Source: Bacteroidetes bacterium UBA1947 (GTDB taxonomy: Bacteria; Bacteroidota; Bacteroidia; Chitinophagales; Chitinophagaceae). Taken from it: a stretch of DNA of 34,031 bases. This document shows positions 7,164 to 15,576 of the stretch, piece after piece; the first letter of the stretch is position 1, and each line of letters begins with the position of its first letter. The DNA lies in the NCBI GenBank assembly GCA_002336915.1, contig DDET01000013.1, positions 270 through 34,300 on the forward strand, written 5' to 3'. The notes beneath the pieces were generated by a model, which was not told where the DNA came from, did not search any database, and worked only from the letters and a program-made list of their open reading frames with translations. The position numbers and the translations under genes were made by a program.

Positions 7164-7808
7164 ATGAAATTTCCTTTTACACCGCAGCAATTCATGGATG
7201 TGATCAAAGACTACAACCTGGCTATATGGCCATTGCAAATTGTATTCTACATCCTGGCATTGCTGTCCATATTCTTATTGCTTACAAAGCTTAGCTGGTC
7301 CGGCAGAACTATTTCCGGCATCCTTGCATTTTTCTGGTTGTGGATGGGCCTCGCATACCATATCCGTTTTTTTGCGGACATTAATCCCGCAGCCAAAGTT
7401 TTCGCTGCGGCATTTATTTTGCAAGGCCTGCTCTTTTTATATTTCGGCCTGGTAAAGTCAAAACTGAATTTTCATTTCAGGCCCGATGCCATGGGCATCA
7501 CAGGCTTTATCTTTATTCTATTTGCCCTGGTCATTTACCCGCTCTTAGGTTATACGCAAGGGCACATTTATCCCTCGTCCCCCACCTTCGGGCTGCCCTG
7601 CCCCACCACTATTTTCACTTTCGGCGTGCTTTTGTGTACTACAAAAAGAGTTTCTGTCATCACTTATATCATACCGCTGCTATGGGCAGCTATCGGCACT
7701 ACCGCGGCATTTAAACTGGGCATCAAAGAAGACCTTGGGCTCCTGGTATCAGCCGTAGTATTTATCCTGTTGAACATCACCGGCGCTAAACGATTGCCTG
7801 ATGAATAA
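7164..7808 (+). CDS. DUF6064-family membrane protein
   Basis: This is a 214-residue polytopic inner-membrane protein with about seven hydrophobic segments. It carries the family's conserved stretch YPLLGYTQGHIYPSSPTFGLPCPTTIFTFG (about residues 128-158), in which HIYP, PTFG and PCPTT are the recognisable pieces. It starts MKFPFTPQQFMDVIKDYN, as homologues do. The family's function is unknown. The promoter module 30 nt upstream is shared with the RCC1 gene that follows, which suggests the two genes respond to the same signal although they are separate transcripts. Confidence 0.85.
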   Translation: MKFPFTPQQFMDVIKDYNLAIWPLQIVFYILALLSIFLLLTKLSWSGRTISGILAFFWLWMGLAYHIRFFADINPAAKVFAAAFILQGLLFLYFGLVKSKLNFHFRPDAMGITGFIFILFALVIYPLLGYTQGHIYPSSPTFGLPCPTTIFTFGVLLCTTKRVSVITYIIPLLWAAIGTTAAFKLGIKEDLGLLVSAVVFILLNITGAKRLPDE

Positions 7809-7851
7809 AGGGACAAGGATATGGCAAAGCGACCCTGCAAAAATGATGATC

Positions 7852-7911
7852 TATATCCTCTTTCCGGCTGACCATTGTCATCTTATAAAACTGCACCATA
7901 TAGTTTTTTTG
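7852..7911 (+). promoter_or_regulatory. Promoter module with TGAC-N4-GTCA dyad, copy B (upstream of RCC1 protein gene)
   Basis: This copy matches 7073-7132 without gaps at 39 of 60 positions. The matches concentrate in tatatcctc (7852-7860), tgacca-N2-gtcat (7869-7881) and agtttttttg (7902-7911). The dyad-to--7 distance (36.5 nt) equals that of copy A. A start near 7915 would leave a leader of about 25 nt to the ATG at 7941. Confidence 0.6.
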
Positions 7912-7940
7912 TAGCATCAAGTCAAACCAAAAAAGTGCAT

Positions 7941-10900
7941 ATGAAAAACCAGTTTAGCATTCGGATCCTGCAGGGATTTTTTCTCCTCTTATTGCTTAGT
8001 GTACTGTTTATTACCAATGCCGATGGTAAGCAGTCCAATACAATAAACAGGGCAGGCAATGTACACCGGAACGAATACCAGCGTATCAGCTGCGGCTACA
8101 ATTCCAGCTTCGAGCTGCGTGGCGGCACGCTCTGGGCCTGGGGCAGTAACTTTAACGGGCAACTGGGCGACGGTACTTACAACGACCACGAAAACCCGGT
8201 ACAAGTAGGTAACGACAATACCTGGCACAGCATAGCCGGTGGTACCGGACATACGCTGGCGCTAAAAGCAGACGGCAGCCTCTGGGCATGGGGAAATAAT
8301 ACTTATGGGCAATTGGGCAACGGCAATAATACCAGTAACCCTTCACCCACACAAATTGCAGGCACATGGACCTATATAGCAGCAAATAACTCTTTCAGTC
8401 TTGGGCTTAAGGCCGATGGCAGCCTCTGGGCATGGGGTATAAACGATAATGGGCAACTGGGCGATGGCACAACTACGAACAGGAATAGCCCGGTACAGAT
8501 ACCCGGCACCTGGGCGGCTGTTGCTGCCGGTGCCTTTCATACACTGGCATTGCAAGCCGATGGAAGCCTTTGGGTATGGGGCGGCAACTCCGACGGTCAA
8601 TTAGGAGATGGCACAAACACCAATCATGCAAGCCCGGTTCAGATACCCGGCACCTGGACCACAGTTGCTGCCGGCGCATATCATAGCGCAGCGCTGAAAG
8701 CGGATGGCAGCTTGTGGACCTGGGGTAAAAACGCATATGGACAATTAGGTATCGGCAATAATACAAGCAGCAATATACCAGTGCAGGTGACAGGCACGTG
8801 GACAAGCATAGCAACAGGAACAGATAACAGCATGGCGCTGAAAGCGAATGGCGAACTGTGGACGTGGGGGTACAACACATATGGAAGCCTGGGAGACGGA
8901 ACTAATACCCACAGAAATGCACCGGTACAGGTAGCCGGCAGCTGGGTAAATATCTCGGCAGGTGCGGGACATACAATTGGTGAAAAAGTGGATGGCACAT
9001 TATGGGCCTGGGGCAGGAACGACTATGGGCAGTTTGGCAACGGCAACTGGACCAATAGCAATGTGCCTGTGCAAACAAGCGTGGCACTGCATGAATGGAC
9101 CAAGGTAAACGGAGGAGAATATTTTACGCTGGCCTTAAAATCGGACGGTGCTCTATGGGCATGGGGTTACAATGGGCATGGTGAACTGGGGGATGGAACA
9201 ACTACAGACAAGTACATGCCTGTGCTTATCAGCGGATCATGGCTGGATGTGAGTGGTGGCGAATACCACAGCCTGGGCATAAAATCAGATGGTACCCTCT
9301 GGGCCTGGGGTTATAATAACAACGGGCAGTTGGGCGATGGAACAAACACCAGCTCCACCATCCCGGTACAGGTAGGCACTGGTAACGACTGGGTAGCCGT
9401 ATCTGCCGCCCTCAATCATAGTATGGCCTTGAAAGCCGACGGTACACTATGGGCATGGGGCGCCAACTACTATGGACAGATGGGTGATGGCAGCTATGTA
9501 GACAAGAACACACCCACCCTGATACCGGGTACATGGAGAACCATTGTTGCCGGCAGTTACCACAGTTTCGGCCTGCGGGACAATGGCACATTATGGGCCT
9601 GGGGACAGAATTTCTATCATGGTCAATTGGGCATCGGTGCGAACACCGATTATACATACCCTGTACAAGCGGGAACCGACAATAGCTGGCTTAGAATAAG
9701 TTCAGGTTATGCACATGGCATGGGCCTGAAAGCAAACGGCACCATATGGGTTTGGGGTTATGATGGCTATGGGCAACTGGGCGATAATTCATACACTGAC
9801 AAAAACAGCCCGATACAGGTGGGCGCTGGCAATAACTGGGCATCCATAGCCACCGGCGATATCCATTGCTTAGCATTGACCGACAACGGCAACTTGTGGG
9901 GATGGGGTTTTAACAGCTATGGCACGCTGGGTGACGGCACATCAACAGACAGGCTGGTACCCGTGCAGATAATAGCCGAAACGAATGTTGCACAGCTTTA
10001 CCAATCAACAAATTCATATCATTCCGCTATCCTGAAACCAACGAGGGACAAAGTATGCATGGCAGGGTACAATGCATATGGGCAGCTGGGCAACGGGAAC
10101 GCAACAAATAGCACCAGCTACAACTGCATCACCAATTGCGTACCTGTGGCACCTTCTATAACCATAAGCGCCAACCCTAATGATACGATATGCAGCGGTA
10201 CGCTTGTTACATTTAACACTGCAGTGCAAAACGCAGGGCCTGCACCATCGTACCAATGGTATAAAAATGGTAATCCTGCAGGTGCCAACCAGGATAGCTA
10301 CAGCTCATCATTGTTCAACGATAGTGATGTGATATACTGTGTAATGACCAGTAGCGCAAGCTGCCTTACACAGCCCACCGCAACCAGTAATACAGACACC
10401 ATAAGGTGGAATGTACCTAATGTGGCCCTGGCAGGAGATGCAGGCAATACCGAAACGAACCGGGTATTTGTAACAGACAGCACCACCGTAAGCTATACCG
10501 ACTGCGACCTGATGGCAACCATCATACCATCGGGGGCCTCACCGCTTATCGATACCCTTACAGTTAAAGTAACGATAGACAATACTGCCAACAATTTCAA
10601 TGGCCAGCCTTACCTGCAGCGCCATTATGACCTGGAGCCCTCCTCACCGAACGGAACCCCCACGGCAACTATAAAACTATATGCATTCCAGAGCGAGTTT
10701 GATGCCTACAATGTAGCCGCAGCCGCAGCAGGTTTACCATTGCTGCCTACCGGTGCCGTCGACAATGGTAATGTGCGCATAACACAATTTCATGGTGTGG
10801 GCACTGCACCCGGCAACTATCCCGGGCCTGAAGTACTCATAATCCCCACCGTCACCTGGAATATCTGGTACGGATGGTGGGAAATGACTTTTGATGTAAC

Positions 10901-11477
10901 AGGTTTCAGTGGCTTCTATATACATACAGCATTAGGAAGCGGCCCGCTGGCTATCCAACTCAATGATATCAATGCTGTAAATCAAGGTGCAAAAAATCGC
11001 ATCGACTGGAGCACAACGGGCGAAACCAAAGGTGATATATTCACGGTAGAACGCAGCATAGACGGACGGAATTTTACGGCAATAGGAGATGTCGCATCGA
11101 AGGGTACTGCAAGTGCATATACATACTGGGATGAAAAGCCTTACACAGGTATAAACTATTACAGGGTAAAACTCACAGATGCGGCAAAACAAGCGAGCTA
11201 TACAAAAGTGGTTTCCGCAACAGTAAAAGGCGAATCAAATAACATTGCAGCCTACCCTAACCCGGTTAGAAACACTGCAACGGTGATAGTGAACGGAACA
11301 CAAACAGGCAATGGCTTGCTTACCATAACTGATATAACCGGAAGAACACTGCTTAGTTTTGCTCCTAAGGGGAATAAGACCGAAATAGATCTGAGCACTC
11401 TATCGGCTGGTCTGTACCTGCTCAGGTACACAGACGATGCCAGGAGCGAGGTGATCAAAATAGAAAAAGTAAACTAA
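7941..11477 (+). CDS. Secreted RCC1-repeat (double beta-propeller) protein with T9SS sorting domain
   Basis: This 1178-residue protein starts with a Sec signal peptide (MKNQFSIRILQGFFLLLLLS). An in-frame ATG at 7875 would put 22 non-signal residues in front and lies upstream of the -7 element, so 7941 is chosen. Fourteen RCC1-type repeats (LWAWG-N-GQLGDGT pattern, about 50 residues each) span roughly residues 50-720, enough for two seven-bladed propellers. The 14th is decayed (VCMAGYNAYGQLGNG). Then come an Ig-like module (about 737-815, CSGTLVTF...YQWYKNG), a beta-rich region, an Fn3-like segment, and the type A T9SS domain (about 1103-1178, AAYPNPVRNTATV to the end). It is probably exported and anchored or released at the surface; ligand unknown. 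Confidence 0.9.
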   Translation: MKNQFSIRILQGFFLLLLLSVLFITNADGKQSNTINRAGNVHRNEYQRISCGYNSSFELRGGTLWAWGSNFNGQLGDGTYNDHENPVQVGNDNTWHSIAGGTGHTLALKADGSLWAWGNNTYGQLGNGNNTSNPSPTQIAGTWTYIAANNSFSLGLKADGSLWAWGINDNGQLGDGTTTNRNSPVQIPGTWAAVAAGAFHTLALQADGSLWVWGGNSDGQLGDGTNTNHASPVQIPGTWTTVAAGAYHSAALKADGSLWTWGKNAYGQLGIGNNTSSNIPVQVTGTWTSIATGTDNSMALKANGELWTWGYNTYGSLGDGTNTHRNAPVQVAGSWVNISAGAGHTIGEKVDGTLWAWGRNDYGQFGNGNWTNSNVPVQTSVALHEWTKVNGGEYFTLALKSDGALWAWGYNGHGELGDGTTTDKYMPVLISGSWLDVSGGEYHSLGIKSDGTLWAWGYNNNGQLGDGTNTSSTIPVQVGTGNDWVAVSAALNHSMALKADGTLWAWGANYYGQMGDGSYVDKNTPTLIPGTWRTIVAGSYHSFGLRDNGTLWAWGQNFYHGQLGIGANTDYTYPVQAGTDNSWLRISSGYAHGMGLKANGTIWVWGYDGYGQLGDNSYTDKNSPIQVGAGNNWASIATGDIHCLALTDNGNLWGWGFNSYGTLGDGTSTDRLVPVQIIAETNVAQLYQSTNSYHSAILKPTRDKVCMAGYNAYGQLGNGNATNSTSYNCITNCVPVAPSITISANPNDTICSGTLVTFNTAVQNAGPAPSYQWYKNGNPAGANQDSYSSSLFNDSDVIYCVMTSSASCLTQPTATSNTDTIRWNVPNVALAGDAGNTETNRVFVTDSTTVSYTDCDLMATIIPSGASPLIDTLTVKVTIDNTANNFNGQPYLQRHYDLEPSSPNGTPTATIKLYAFQSEFDAYNVAAAAAGLPLLPTGAVDNGNVRITQFHGVGTAPGNYPGPEVLIIPTVTWNIWYGWWEMTFDVTGFSGFYIHTALGSGPLAIQLNDINAVNQGAKNRIDWSTTGETKGDIFTVERSIDGRNFTAIGDVASKGTASAYTYWDEKPYTGINYYRVKLTDAAKQASYTKVVSATVKGESNNIAAYPNPVRNTATVIVNGTQTGNGLLTITDITGRTLLSFAPKGNKTEIDLSTLSAGLYLLRYTDDARSEVIKIEKVN

Positions 11478-11497
11478 GCAAAATATCGTCATCACTT

Positions 11498-11530
11498 ATT
11501 ACAGGCGGCTGGTGGTCGCCTGTAATGTTT
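11498..11530 (+). terminator. Hairpin after RCC1 gene, probable terminator
   Basis: A 10-bp stem (attacaggcg 11498-11507, cgcctgtaat 11517-11526) with a 9-nt loop begins 20 nt after the stop codon. It is followed only by gttt, so termination efficiency is uncertain. Confidence 0.55.
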
Positions 11531-11593
11531 AATACAGTCGCGGCTGGCACAAAAATGTTGATATCTTCTTTCATATAAAGCCTATAGTAATTG

Positions 11594-11601
11594 TACCTTT
11601 A
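11594..11601 (+). promoter_or_regulatory. Possible -7 element for the DUF3224 gene
   Basis: TACCTTTA matches TAnnTTTG except at the last base, with a TTTC about 21 nt upstream as a weak -33. The predicted start would be about 17 nt before the ATG at 11625. Confidence 0.35.
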
Positions 11602-11624
11602 GCCCCTTATAAAAAACTACGCCA

Positions 11625-12008
11625 ATGGCACATACTACAGGAGAATTTGAAGTAAAGATTATCCCCCAAACGGATAGAGAAATACCAATGCTTGCCCGCA
11701 TGACCATAGATAAACAATTTCATGGTGGCATTGAGGGCAGTTCACAAGGGCAGATGCTAAGTGCAGGCACAGCAGTTAAAGAGTCTGCAGGCTATGTAGC
11801 CATTGAGCGCGTAGAGGGTACATTGGATGGCAAAAAAGGAAGTTTCGTACTGCAGCATACAGCAACAATGAACCGTGGCGTGCCTTCACTCACGGTAACC
11901 ATCGTACCGGATTCCGGCACCGATGAGCTGACAGGCATCAGCGGCAGCTTCAACATCCGTATGGAAGATGGCAAGCATTTTTATGATCTCAACTACTCGT
12001 TTGACTAA
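11625..12008 (+). CDS. DUF3224-family protein
   Basis: This 127-residue soluble protein has no signal peptide. It shows the DUF3224 layout: an N-terminal FEVKIIPQTD strand, then MTIDKQFHGGIEGSSQGQMLSAGT, then GYVAIERVEGTLDGKKGSFVLQHTATM, and the closing GTDELTGISGSFNIRMEDGKHFYDLNYSFD. The family is a small beta-barrel with no established activity. It is convergent with the ArsR gene, and a shared terminator-like hairpin overlaps its stop codon. Confidence 0.88.
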   Translation: MAHTTGEFEVKIIPQTDREIPMLARMTIDKQFHGGIEGSSQGQMLSAGTAVKESAGYVAIERVEGTLDGKKGSFVLQHTATMNRGVPSLTVTIVPDSGTDELTGISGSFNIRMEDGKHFYDLNYSFD

Positions 12009-12040
12009 ACAAGCGGAAGATCATTTCTTCCGTTTGTTTA
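12007..12040. terminator. Bidirectional terminator between DUF3224 and arsR-like genes
   Basis: aaacaagcggaag (12007-12019) pairs with cttccgtttgttt (12027-12039) over 13 bp with one G-T pair, giving A-rich and T-rich ends on both strands. It overlaps the stop of one gene and the last codons of the other. Confidence 0.65.
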
Positions 12041-12341
12041 GCAGGTCGTCCAGTTTTCGCAATTTGCTATTCCAAAACTGGTCAAAGTACGTTATCCAAT
12101 CCTGCAGGTCATTAAACCCATCCTCGCTAAGCGTGCAGTAGCGTTCGCGCCCTACATCTTCTATGGATATGAAGCCTGCCTCGCTGAGTATCTTGATGTG
12201 CTTTGAGACGGCCGGACGGCTCATATCGAAATGCTCTGCCAGTGAGTTTATGCTCAAGCTATCTGCAGAAAGCAAATGCAGGATGTGTCGCCTGCTTGGG
12301 TCGGCAATAGCCTGGAAAACATCAACCGTTTGCGTTTTCAT
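12021..12341 (-). CDS. ArsR-family winged-helix transcriptional repressor
   Basis: This 106-residue protein begins with VFQAIADPSRRHILHLLSADSLSINSLAEHFDMSRPAVSKHIKILSEAGFISIEDVGRERYCTL, a complete ArsR-type HTH plus wing (about residues 7-75), and has a C-terminal helix with a basic tail. No Cys pair is present, so metal sensing of the classical kind is unlikely. It is the ArsR type that usually pairs with SRPBCC/AHSA1 proteins. The start lies 20 nt inside the end of the SRPBCC gene, so the two are coupled, with the unusual order SRPBCC first. Operator dyads in the common promoter indicate autorepression (inference). Confidence 0.92.
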   Translation of the reverse strand: MKTQTVDVFQAIADPSRRHILHLLSADSLSINSLAEHFDMSRPAVSKHIKILSEAGFISIEDVGRERYCTLSEDGFNDLQDWITYFDQFWNSKLRKLDDLLNKRKK

Positions 12342-12774
12342 AACTGTGACTGTTTACACGTGTTACAAATCGCTTCCCGATCTTTATCCAGCCCTTATTC
12401 ATAATCAAATATGTAACAAAGTTCTTCCAGCCCTTAAAGCCGGTATGCTCGAGTACCAATTCAGTACCACCATCTTTAGCTACCAGCGTCCATGTAACAA
12501 CTGAGTCGAGCGTAATCTTGCCTTTTCCCGGTCCACCCCGCCATGTATAAGACAGTTTCTTCAAAGGCATTATTTCAAGTACCTCGCAATACACAATACC
12601 ATCGAAACCCATTTTTATCCTTGGCATGGCGTTGAACTGAAACTTGTGACCCAGTATAGGTTTGAAGTCGTTTTTCATGAGCCAAAGTGCCAGGAGCTCT
12701 GAATTGGTAAGGTAGTCCCAGACTATCTCCGGCGGCTGTTGGAAAAACCACAGGTGCCTGATATCTTTCTGCAT
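12322..12774 (-). CDS. SRPBCC (AHSA1-like) domain protein
   Basis: This 150-residue single-domain START/AHSA1-like ligand-binding fold has the expected marks: FFQQPPEIVWDYLTNSELLALWLMKNDFKPILGHKF at the N-terminus, a central GIVYCEVLEIMPLKKLSYTWRGG, and the last helix after ELVLEHTGFKGW. Such proteins bind hydrophobic ligands or act as small stress proteins; the ligand here is unknown. It is the first gene of a two-gene operon with the ArsR repressor. The leader is about 40 nt from the predicted start. Confidence 0.9.
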   Translation of the reverse strand: MQKDIRHLWFFQQPPEIVWDYLTNSELLALWLMKNDFKPILGHKFQFNAMPRIKMGFDGIVYCEVLEIMPLKKLSYTWRGGPGKGKITLDSVVTWTLVAKDGGTELVLEHTGFKGWKNFVTYLIMNKGWIKIGKRFVTRVNSHSYENANG

Positions 12775-12804
12775 AATGAGTAAATTTTAATGATACAATA
12801 ATAT

Positions 12805-12853
12805 GTAACTCAAAAGTTACGCAAATATATACGTAACTTTTGAGTTACGCAAA
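12805..12853 (-). promoter_or_regulatory. SRPBCC-arsR promoter with two 16-bp operator dyads
   Basis: GTAACTCAAAAGTTAC (12805-12820) and its exact reverse complement GTAACTTTTGAGTTAC (12833-12848) flank a 12-nt spacer. On the minus strand TATATTTG (12822-12829) is a perfect -7 element inside that spacer, and TTTG (12850-12853) is a perfect -33 element 20 nt upstream. One dyad therefore fills the -33/-7 spacer and the other covers the start site. This is a strong repression layout; the repressor is inferred to be the ArsR protein of this operon. Confidence 0.8.
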
Positions 12854-12888
12854 TAAAATATGAGAAAGCCTGGAGGATATGGCAAATA

Positions 12889-13107
12889 TTATTTCAACTT
12901 ACAATCACCTGCGAAGGCCTCTGCATAACCATCAAGCACGTAGCAGGAATCAATTTGCATTGAACGGGATAGTGAGCTAAGATTAAATTCCTTTTTATCG
13001 CCGCTCAAATAAGAGCAGTAGCATACCCCACTCTGCTTTTTCTTGCAGCTGGTAAAAACTTGTGAGAGGCCTATGGACAGAATGAGAATTATCGCTATCT
13101 TTTTCAT
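12889..13107 (-). CDS. Small predicted lipoprotein
   Basis: With the start at 13107 this is a 72-residue protein. It has a short lipoprotein signal (MKKIAIILILSIGLSQVFTSC) whose Cys in FTSC is the probable lipidation site, followed by KKK. The mature part of about 50 residues contains three more Cys (VCYCSYLSG, DSCYVLDG, GDCKLK), possibly disulfide-bonded in the periplasm. Longer in-frame starts exist up to 13152 but place extra residues before the signal. It lies 65 nt after the KirBac gene on the same strand and may be the last gene of that operon. No family was recognised. Confidence 0.65.
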   Translation of the reverse strand: MKKIAIILILSIGLSQVFTSCKKKQSGVCYCSYLSGDKKEFNLSSLSRSMQIDSCYVLDGYAEAFAGDCKLK

Positions 13108-13172
13108 AATCATCAGTTTATGATAAAAGACAAATAACAATTGTGCCAGCAATGGCCATAAGCACGCAAAAG

Positions 13173-14162
13173 CTAGCTCATGCTGTTCGCATCAACAGGT
13201 GTTACGTCCGGCTCGGGAAGTTTTGCTTTTTCGTGCAGGTTGATCTTGTCCAGCTCCAGGATGGTGTTAGAGCCATCCTCCGCACGACGGAACATGGGTA
13301 AGAAACGTGCACCATAAATGACTTCGGAGATATGATAAGAAGTGCGTTGCTGCACTGTATTAGAGAAATGGTCATCAAATGCTTTAACTGCCACGATGAG
13401 TTCCAGGCGTGAATCAAGCAGGTCTTGCTCAGAATAGCCATACATGGGACTTTGCTCATCAAGAGGGTGAACTACTGTCCAGCTAAGAGCAAGAGAGTTC
13501 ACTTTGCTATATTCAAGCCCAAGGGGGTAGAACCTTGTAACGTCCTTACCATTCTCGTTGATATGAAGGGCAGCTGTTATAAGTACCTCAGCATCTGTGA
13601 GGTGATTGTTTTTATAAGTAGCCATACGTAACATCAATGCCCGGCCACCACGGTATGGAGCAACCAAGGCATTGTCGCTAAATATAAGGTATGCGCGCGG
13701 GCGGGTAAAGCGTCCATATAGCATACCTGTTACCAGCGCAAAGGCCAGGATGCCCACAAAGGACTCAATAGAAGCAATGGCGCTGGTAGCAATGCCATTA
13801 GGCGCCACATGACCATAACCAACGGTAGTTAATGTTTGTGAACTGAAAAAGAATGCATTCAGAAAATGCATAGCCTCGGAACCATCGGTAGGAATGCCCA
13901 TCAATTTATCGACACCAACCAGGTAGTAAACGGTAGCAAAGAATACGTTGATAGACGTGTAGAACAGAACGATGATCAGCCAGAATTTGGCCTGGCTCAT
14001 CCTTAAGAGCGTGTGGTACAAACTGATGCGTTCCCAAAAGGGAAGGCCGGTCTTGGTAAGGTTGGTAGAGCCATCCTTATTGGTAAGCCTGCCACCCTCC
14101 ACATTGCTGTTGGGCCCGAAACCGGAGTTATCAATATTATTTAGCTTGCGATGTACCGCCAT
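13173..14162 (-). CDS. Inward-rectifier potassium channel (KirBac type)
   Basis: This 329-residue protein has two TM helices (about 58-84 and 125-152) around a pore loop with the selectivity filter TLTTVGYGH (Gly-Tyr-Gly at 115-117). The N-terminal slide helix (PFWERISLYHTLLRMSQAKF) precedes TM1. From about 155 on comes the cytosolic immunoglobulin-like Kir domain (RPRAYLIFSDNALVAPYRGGRALMLRMATYK...AEVLITAALH...YPLGLEYSKVNSLALSWTVVHPLDEQSP), as in KirBac1.1/3.1. It should conduct K+ across the inner membrane, gated by lipid or ligand. Its ATG lies 26 nt inside the preceding flippase gene, so it is coupled to an envelope-polysaccharide operon, an unusual setting. Confidence 0.95.
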   Translation of the reverse strand: MAVHRKLNNIDNSGFGPNSNVEGGRLTNKDGSTNLTKTGLPFWERISLYHTLLRMSQAKFWLIIVLFYTSINVFFATVYYLVGVDKLMGIPTDGSEAMHFLNAFFFSSQTLTTVGYGHVAPNGIATSAIASIESFVGILAFALVTGMLYGRFTRPRAYLIFSDNALVAPYRGGRALMLRMATYKNNHLTDAEVLITAALHINENGKDVTRFYPLGLEYSKVNSLALSWTVVHPLDEQSPMYGYSEQDLLDSRLELIVAVKAFDDHFSNTVQQRTSYHISEVIYGARFLPMFRRAEDGSNTILELDKINLHEKAKLPEPDVTPVDANSMS

Positions 14163-15576
14163 TGCTGTTGTGTTTATTCAGTTCCATCCTAAGGGTTACG
14201 AGGGCCGTGACCGCTGCAAGAACACAACCTAAAATTAGCACAAATTTACTGCTTAAATACAGGGCGAGCACATAATGAATTGCTATGAAGAACAAGGAAA
14301 AAACAATGAGCTTTAAAAGCCAGTTACGGTATGGAATTAATTGTAACACAGGTACTTTCAGCACTTTGGCGGTTTGGTAGAGATAGTAGCCTGCCTGCAG
14401 GTAAGAGGTAAATGTGAACGCAAATGCTACACCCGGCAAGCCCCAAAGCAGGTAAAAGGGGTACATGAGTACGCATGCCAGTGCAAGATCTAAAACGGCA
14501 CCTATGTTGATTATGCGGCCCTTATGCCTGTTTTGCAATATGCTGGTAAAATTGTAGGCGCGAAGCGGTAATACTAAAAGTGCAGCAAAAAATATGGGCA
14601 CCGATGCATCGTACTTGTGGGTGTATACGATCTCAAATATTTCGTAACGGAAGAACAGCAGGAAGAAAAAAACGGGGAATACTATGGCAGATAAAATGCG
14701 TGCGGAATGTTGCATCAAGTCAACAGAGTATTTATTATCATCACTATTTGCAGCCAGATGCAGCAGCGAAGCACTGCCAGCTGCGCCTAATATCAAGGGC
14801 AGGAAGGGAATATCATTGGAGCCGATAAAGTATATCGCCGAGGCACCGGTAAGTATAAGAGAGATAAGTATCTTATCGATCCATTTGAATGCAAACTGCG
14901 ATATATCGTAGAACATCATGTGCAGCCATAATGAACGTGAGTCGTCAAGCGAAATATTTTCGTGCTCCTCCACCACTACCGCGTTTATACTTTTGATAGA
15001 AATACTGATGTACAGGAAAAGACGGGCAGCTGCAAGAAATAATAAACAAGTAAACAAATGCTGAAAGGACATGTTATAGCTAAGCGCATACCAGTGCAGA
15101 AAACAAAACACCAATGCGTACACCACATTGATGACAGCGATATCTTTAAATTTTCTGCAGGCAGTAAGAAAAGATTCGGTAATGGCAGACAGTGAATAGA
15201 CAATGAGAAACAAGAAAGAAACAGCAAAACCTGCAAGGCCCGAGTAGCGCTGCATAGCAGCAAACATAAAAGCCGCAGCAGCCAGCCATAATGCATACAA
15301 TACAAAGTGGCCGGGCTTTATTTTGCGGAACAAGCCTACGATCACCGGGGGAGTGTAGGTGAGTAAAAAAGCGCTAAGGCCTGCACACGCTATGGCAGTG
15401 AGTAAGGGCAGTTGTATCCAGAAGTTGACATACTTACTGTTCAGCGCAAGATTGAGATTGCGGGCATAGTAAATGGTTACCAGCACACTCGCCAATACAG
15501 GAAAAAACCTGATAAGGAAAATGAACAGGGACTGGCCGAAAAACGAATTACTTTTTGCTGAGTGCAAAAGCTTCAC
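14137..15576 (-). CDS. Wzx/MATE-like polysaccharide flippase
   Basis: This is a 479-residue, very hydrophobic protein with about 12-14 TM helices. It starts SFFGQSLFIFLIRFFPVLASVLVTIYYARNL, the typical opening of the polysaccharide transporter branch of the MOP superfamily. Later it shows WIDKILISLILTGASAIYFIGSNDIPFLPLI and LPLRAYNFTSILQNRHKGRIINIGAVLDL, which correspond to the second half-repeat of the fold. It likely moves a lipid-linked glycan across the inner membrane; the substrate is unknown. It overlaps the acyltransferase gene upstream by 29 nt and the KirBac gene downstream by 26 nt. Confidence 0.85.
   Translation of the reverse strand: MKLLHSAKSNSFFGQSLFIFLIRFFPVLASVLVTIYYARNLNLALNSKYVNFWIQLPLLTAIACAGLSAFLLTYTPPVIVGLFRKIKPGHFVLYALWLAAAAFMFAAMQRYSGLAGFAVSFLFLIVYSLSAITESFLTACRKFKDIAVINVVYALVFCFLHWYALSYNMSFQHLFTCLLFLAAARLFLYISISIKSINAVVVEEHENISLDDSRSLWLHMMFYDISQFAFKWIDKILISLILTGASAIYFIGSNDIPFLPLILGAAGSASLLHLAANSDDNKYSVDLMQHSARILSAIVFPVFFFLLFFRYEIFEIVYTHKYDASVPIFFAALLVLPLRAYNFTSILQNRHKGRIINIGAVLDLALACVLMYPFYLLWGLPGVAFAFTFTSYLQAGYYLYQTAKVLKVPVLQLIPYRNWLLKLIVFSLFFIAIHYVLALYLSSKFVLILGCVLAAVTALVTLRMELNKHNSNGGTSQAK

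Noticed and set aside
8100..10100. Regularly spaced, similar DNA units looking like an array of repeats
   Set aside because: They are about 150-bp coding repeats of the RCC1 protein in one uninterrupted frame, not a CRISPR or satellite array.
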